A stretch of 51,320 nt of DNA. Origin: an uncultured Oscillospiraceae bacterium (GTDB taxonomy: Bacteria > Bacillota > Clostridia > Oscillospirales > Oscillospiraceae). The notes below the pieces were generated by a model. The model had not been told where the DNA came from. It saw only the letters and a list, made by a program, of their open reading frames with translations, and made no database searches. Both the position numbers and the translations under genes were made by a program. Positions 49,683 through 51,320 of this stretch are shown one piece after another. How positions within the stretch are numbered: the stretch's first letter is position 1; each line of letters begins with the position of its first letter. The stretch is from the NCBI GenBank assembly GCA_910579965.1, contig CAJTWF010000016.1:1-51320 (forward strand). Reading direction: 5' to 3'.

Positions 49683-49694
49683 ATCCGCACCCCC

Positions 49695-50570
49695 TTACAT
49701 TTCCAGCACGTCCCGCTCGGTGACCTTGTTGACCATGGCCGAGAGCAGGAAGGAGAACAGGAAGATCACCACGCCGGCGGCCATGGCGTAGCCGTAGAGC
49801 CCGGCGTCCTTCTGGCTGTACATGAAGCTCAGGCCCACGTCCGCCATGCCCTTGGCCACCATGGCCTTGACAAACAGGAAGGCCATATTGATGGTGGAGA
49901 TGATGAAGAAGGTGAGGGTGGTGCGGATGTTGGTCCAGATGAGGGGCAGGGTGATCTGGAAAAACTGAGCCGTCCGGCCCGCGCCGTCCAGGCTGGCGGA
50001 CTCGTAGAGGTCCGCGGGCACCGCAGCCATGGAGGCCATATACATGACCATGTAGTAGCCGATGGCCTGCCAGACCATGGCGATGATGATGGAGACCATC
50101 ACCATCTGCTGGTCCTTCCAGAGGATCATCACCTCGTGGCCGGCAAAGAAGGAGAGCACGCTGTTGAGCATACCGTTCTCCGGCTTGTAGACGGCGGAGA
50201 AGATGCCGGCGATGACCACCACGGAGAGGATGTTGGGGATATAGAAGATGACCCGGAAGAAGTTCTGGCCCTTCAGCTTCTCCCGGGTGAGAATGCCGGC
50301 AAAGAGCAGGGCAAAGAAGAAGGTCACAATGGTGACAACGGCGATGAGCAGAATGGTGTTCTGCATGGCGGAGATGAACTTGGCGTCCTGGAACAGGACC
50401 TTGAAGTTGTTCAGGCCCACGAAGGTCTCTGTGGGGGAGTAGGCCCCCCGCTCAAAGAGGGACATGCGGAAGACGTTGAGGGTGGGCAGCACCATGAAGA
50501 TGAAAAACAGGATGGTGGCCGGCGCTACGCACAGAAAGATAAACCGGCTGCGTTCCTTGCTGCGGCGCAT
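49695..50570 (-). CDS. Carbohydrate ABC transporter permease, MalF type
   Basis: A 291-residue CUT1 permease with six membrane helices and EAA loop YESASLDGAGRTAQFFQITLP. It pairs with the MalG-type permease 12 bases downstream. GAGAGGAG precedes the start. A terminator-like hairpin with an A/T-run separates it from the upstream binding-protein gene, which probably lowers its transcription relative to that gene. Confidence 0.94.
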   Translation of the reverse strand: MRRSKERSRFIFLCVAPATILFFIFMVLPTLNVFRMSLFERGAYSPTETFVGLNNFKVLFQDAKFISAMQNTILLIAVVTIVTFFFALLFAGILTREKLKGQNFFRVIFYIPNILSVVVIAGIFSAVYKPENGMLNSVLSFFAGHEVMILWKDQQMVMVSIIIAMVWQAIGYYMVMYMASMAAVPADLYESASLDGAGRTAQFFQITLPLIWTNIRTTLTFFIISTINMAFLFVKAMVAKGMADVGLSFMYSQKDAGLYGYAMAAGVVIFLFSFLLSAMVNKVTERDVLEM

Positions 50571-50592
50571 GAAATCTCTCCTCTCTCTGTTG

Positions 50593-50637
50593 AAAAAAAG
50601 CGGGCGGCGGCGAGCAAACGCTCACCGCCGCCTGCTT
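50593..50637 (-). terminator. Intra-operon terminator or attenuator hairpin between binding protein and permeases
   Basis: A stem of about 18 bp (GGCGGCGG region) with an AAAC-type loop is followed on the minus strand by seven T. It lies 40 bases after the binding-protein stop and 23 bases before the permease start. Partial termination here would give excess binding protein, and processing could stabilise the upstream mRNA. Confidence 0.8.
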
Positions 50638-50676
50638 ACGGACTATGTGATTAAGAACCTATATGGTTTGTCAGGA

Positions 50677-51320
50677 TCAGCCCATGATGTTGGCCCGCAT
50701 CTGATCGCTGGCGGCCTTCACGTCGGCAACCCACTGCTCCTGGGTGATGGAGCCGTTGACCAGGCTGTTGACGGGATCCAGGAACACCTCGCGGACAGAG
50801 CCCAGGCCGGCCACGGCGTTGTAGGCGGCGAAGTTGCCCATGGCGGCGTCGGCGCCGTTGTCATAGATGGCGTAGAACATCTTGTTGTCGCCCTCCAGAT
50901 TGTCGGTCAGGCCGGGGACGGGCTGCACAGCGCCGCCCTTGGCAAAGATGGCGCAGGCCGCGTCAGAGTACAGGAAGGCCACGAACTGCTTGGCAGCGTC
51001 CATGTTGGGCGCCTCGGCGGGGATCCATGCCTGCTCCAGCCAGCAGTAGCTGGCGCCGTTGCCGCCGGCCTTGGCGGCGGGCAGGGCGGTCATGCCCCAG
51101 GCAAAGCCGTCGGCCCGGGGAGCCTCGGCCATCTCGCCCACAATCCAGGTACCGTTGGGCATGAACAGGGCCTTGTTGTCCAGCACCAGCTGCTGGTTCT
51201 GGGTGAAGTCCTGATCGTTGGCCTGGGCGGGGGTGACGGGGTTGGTGTAGCTGGCCAGCTTGGCGATGATGTCGAAGCACTGCTGGGCCTCGGGGGTATC
51301 CCAGATGCCCTCGGCGTAGG
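50677..51320 (-). CDS. Extracellular sugar-binding protein of the ABC transporter, partial
   Basis: The frame runs off the right edge of the window; the last 214 residues are seen. It has the C-lobe of a family 1 solute-binding protein: ALFMPNGTWIVGEM near the hinge, SYCWLEQAWIPAEAPNMDAAKQFVAFLYSD as the closing helix region and a C-terminal helix. The N-terminal half, including signal peptide or lipobox, lies outside. By its place at the head of the permease and GH112 operon it should bind galacto-N-biose, lacto-N-biose or a related glycan. Confidence 0.9.
   Translation of the reverse strand, partial: YAEGIWDTPEAQQCFDIIAKLASYTNPVTPAQANDQDFTQNQQLVLDNKALFMPNGTWIVGEMAEAPRADGFAWGMTALPAAKAGGNGASYCWLEQAWIPAEAPNMDAAKQFVAFLYSDAACAIFAKGGAVQPVPGLTDNLEGDNKMFYAIYDNGADAAMGNFAAYNAVAGLGSVREVFLDPVNSLVNGSITQEQWVADVKAASDQMRANIMG

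Noticed and set aside
48705..50654. Long open frame antisense to the two ABC permeases, rich in Gly, His and Glu
   Set aside because: Looks histidine-rich and interesting at first, but it is the complement of membrane-helix codons and has no start site.

Overview
The window looks like a chromosomal segment of a GC-rich, spore-forming Clostridia of the Oscillospirales type, such as a relative of Flavonifractor, Lawsonibacter or Pseudoflavonifractor. The grounds are spoVAD/spoVAE preceded by a sigma-G-like promoter, ireB, a spore-former's set of D-Ala-D-Ala carboxypeptidases, a Firmicutes-style csoR-copA locus and a GH112 phosphorylase locus for host glycans. The genus is inference; no marker here fixes it. 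There is no rRNA, CRISPR array or phage. One tRNA-Gly(CCC) is present.

Layout. 1-600: tail of an IS630-type transposase abutting the 3' remnant of yaaA. 0.6-3.2 kb: Gfo/Idh oxidoreductase, Na+/Ca2+ antiporter and a small helical protein, all on the minus strand. 3.4-10 kb: response regulator, histidine kinase and a membrane-anchored third gene, then VanY-type carboxypeptidase, cytidylate kinase-like protein, dCMP deaminase, a 35-residue membrane peptide and cysteine desulfidase. 10.1-12.2 kb: a 240-bp MITE-like palindrome, tRNA-Gly, a PBP5-type carboxypeptidase and thioredoxin. 12.3-16.9 kb: spoVAD-spoVAE, then csoR and a copA with an in-frame copZ module that has its own ribosome binding site. 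16.9-20.4 kb: nrnA, rbfA, duplicated Xre-type regulators, a small partner gene and malic enzyme. 20.6-25.4 kb: ABC exporter, ylmH, DUF896, XpaC-like protein, lipoprotein and a 33-residue protein.

25.5-29.7 kb is an xdhABC operon with an unknown membrane-anchored protein inserted between xdhA and xdhB. 29.8-31.8 kb is an AT-rich island holding a CPBP protease and a decayed IS630 transposase. 31.9-36.5 kb: YfcE-type phosphodiesterase, HxlR regulator divergent from a radical SAM gene, zinc-ribbon protein, pepT and a small exporter. 36.5-42.7 kb: uvrA, uvrB and radC, with uvrA and uvrB separated by a second divergent Xre/small-protein pair. 43-46 kb: ireB and secA. 46.3-51.3 kb: a galacto-N-biose/lacto-N-biose utilisation locus with binding protein, two ABC permeases, a small membrane protein and GH112 phosphorylase.

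The most unusual features are the copA/copZ gene-within-gene, the repeated divergent Xre/small-protein cassette with palindromic operators, a two-copy 33-nt hairpin with a compensatory base-pair change and conserved loop, and several families of long imperfect palindromes between genes.
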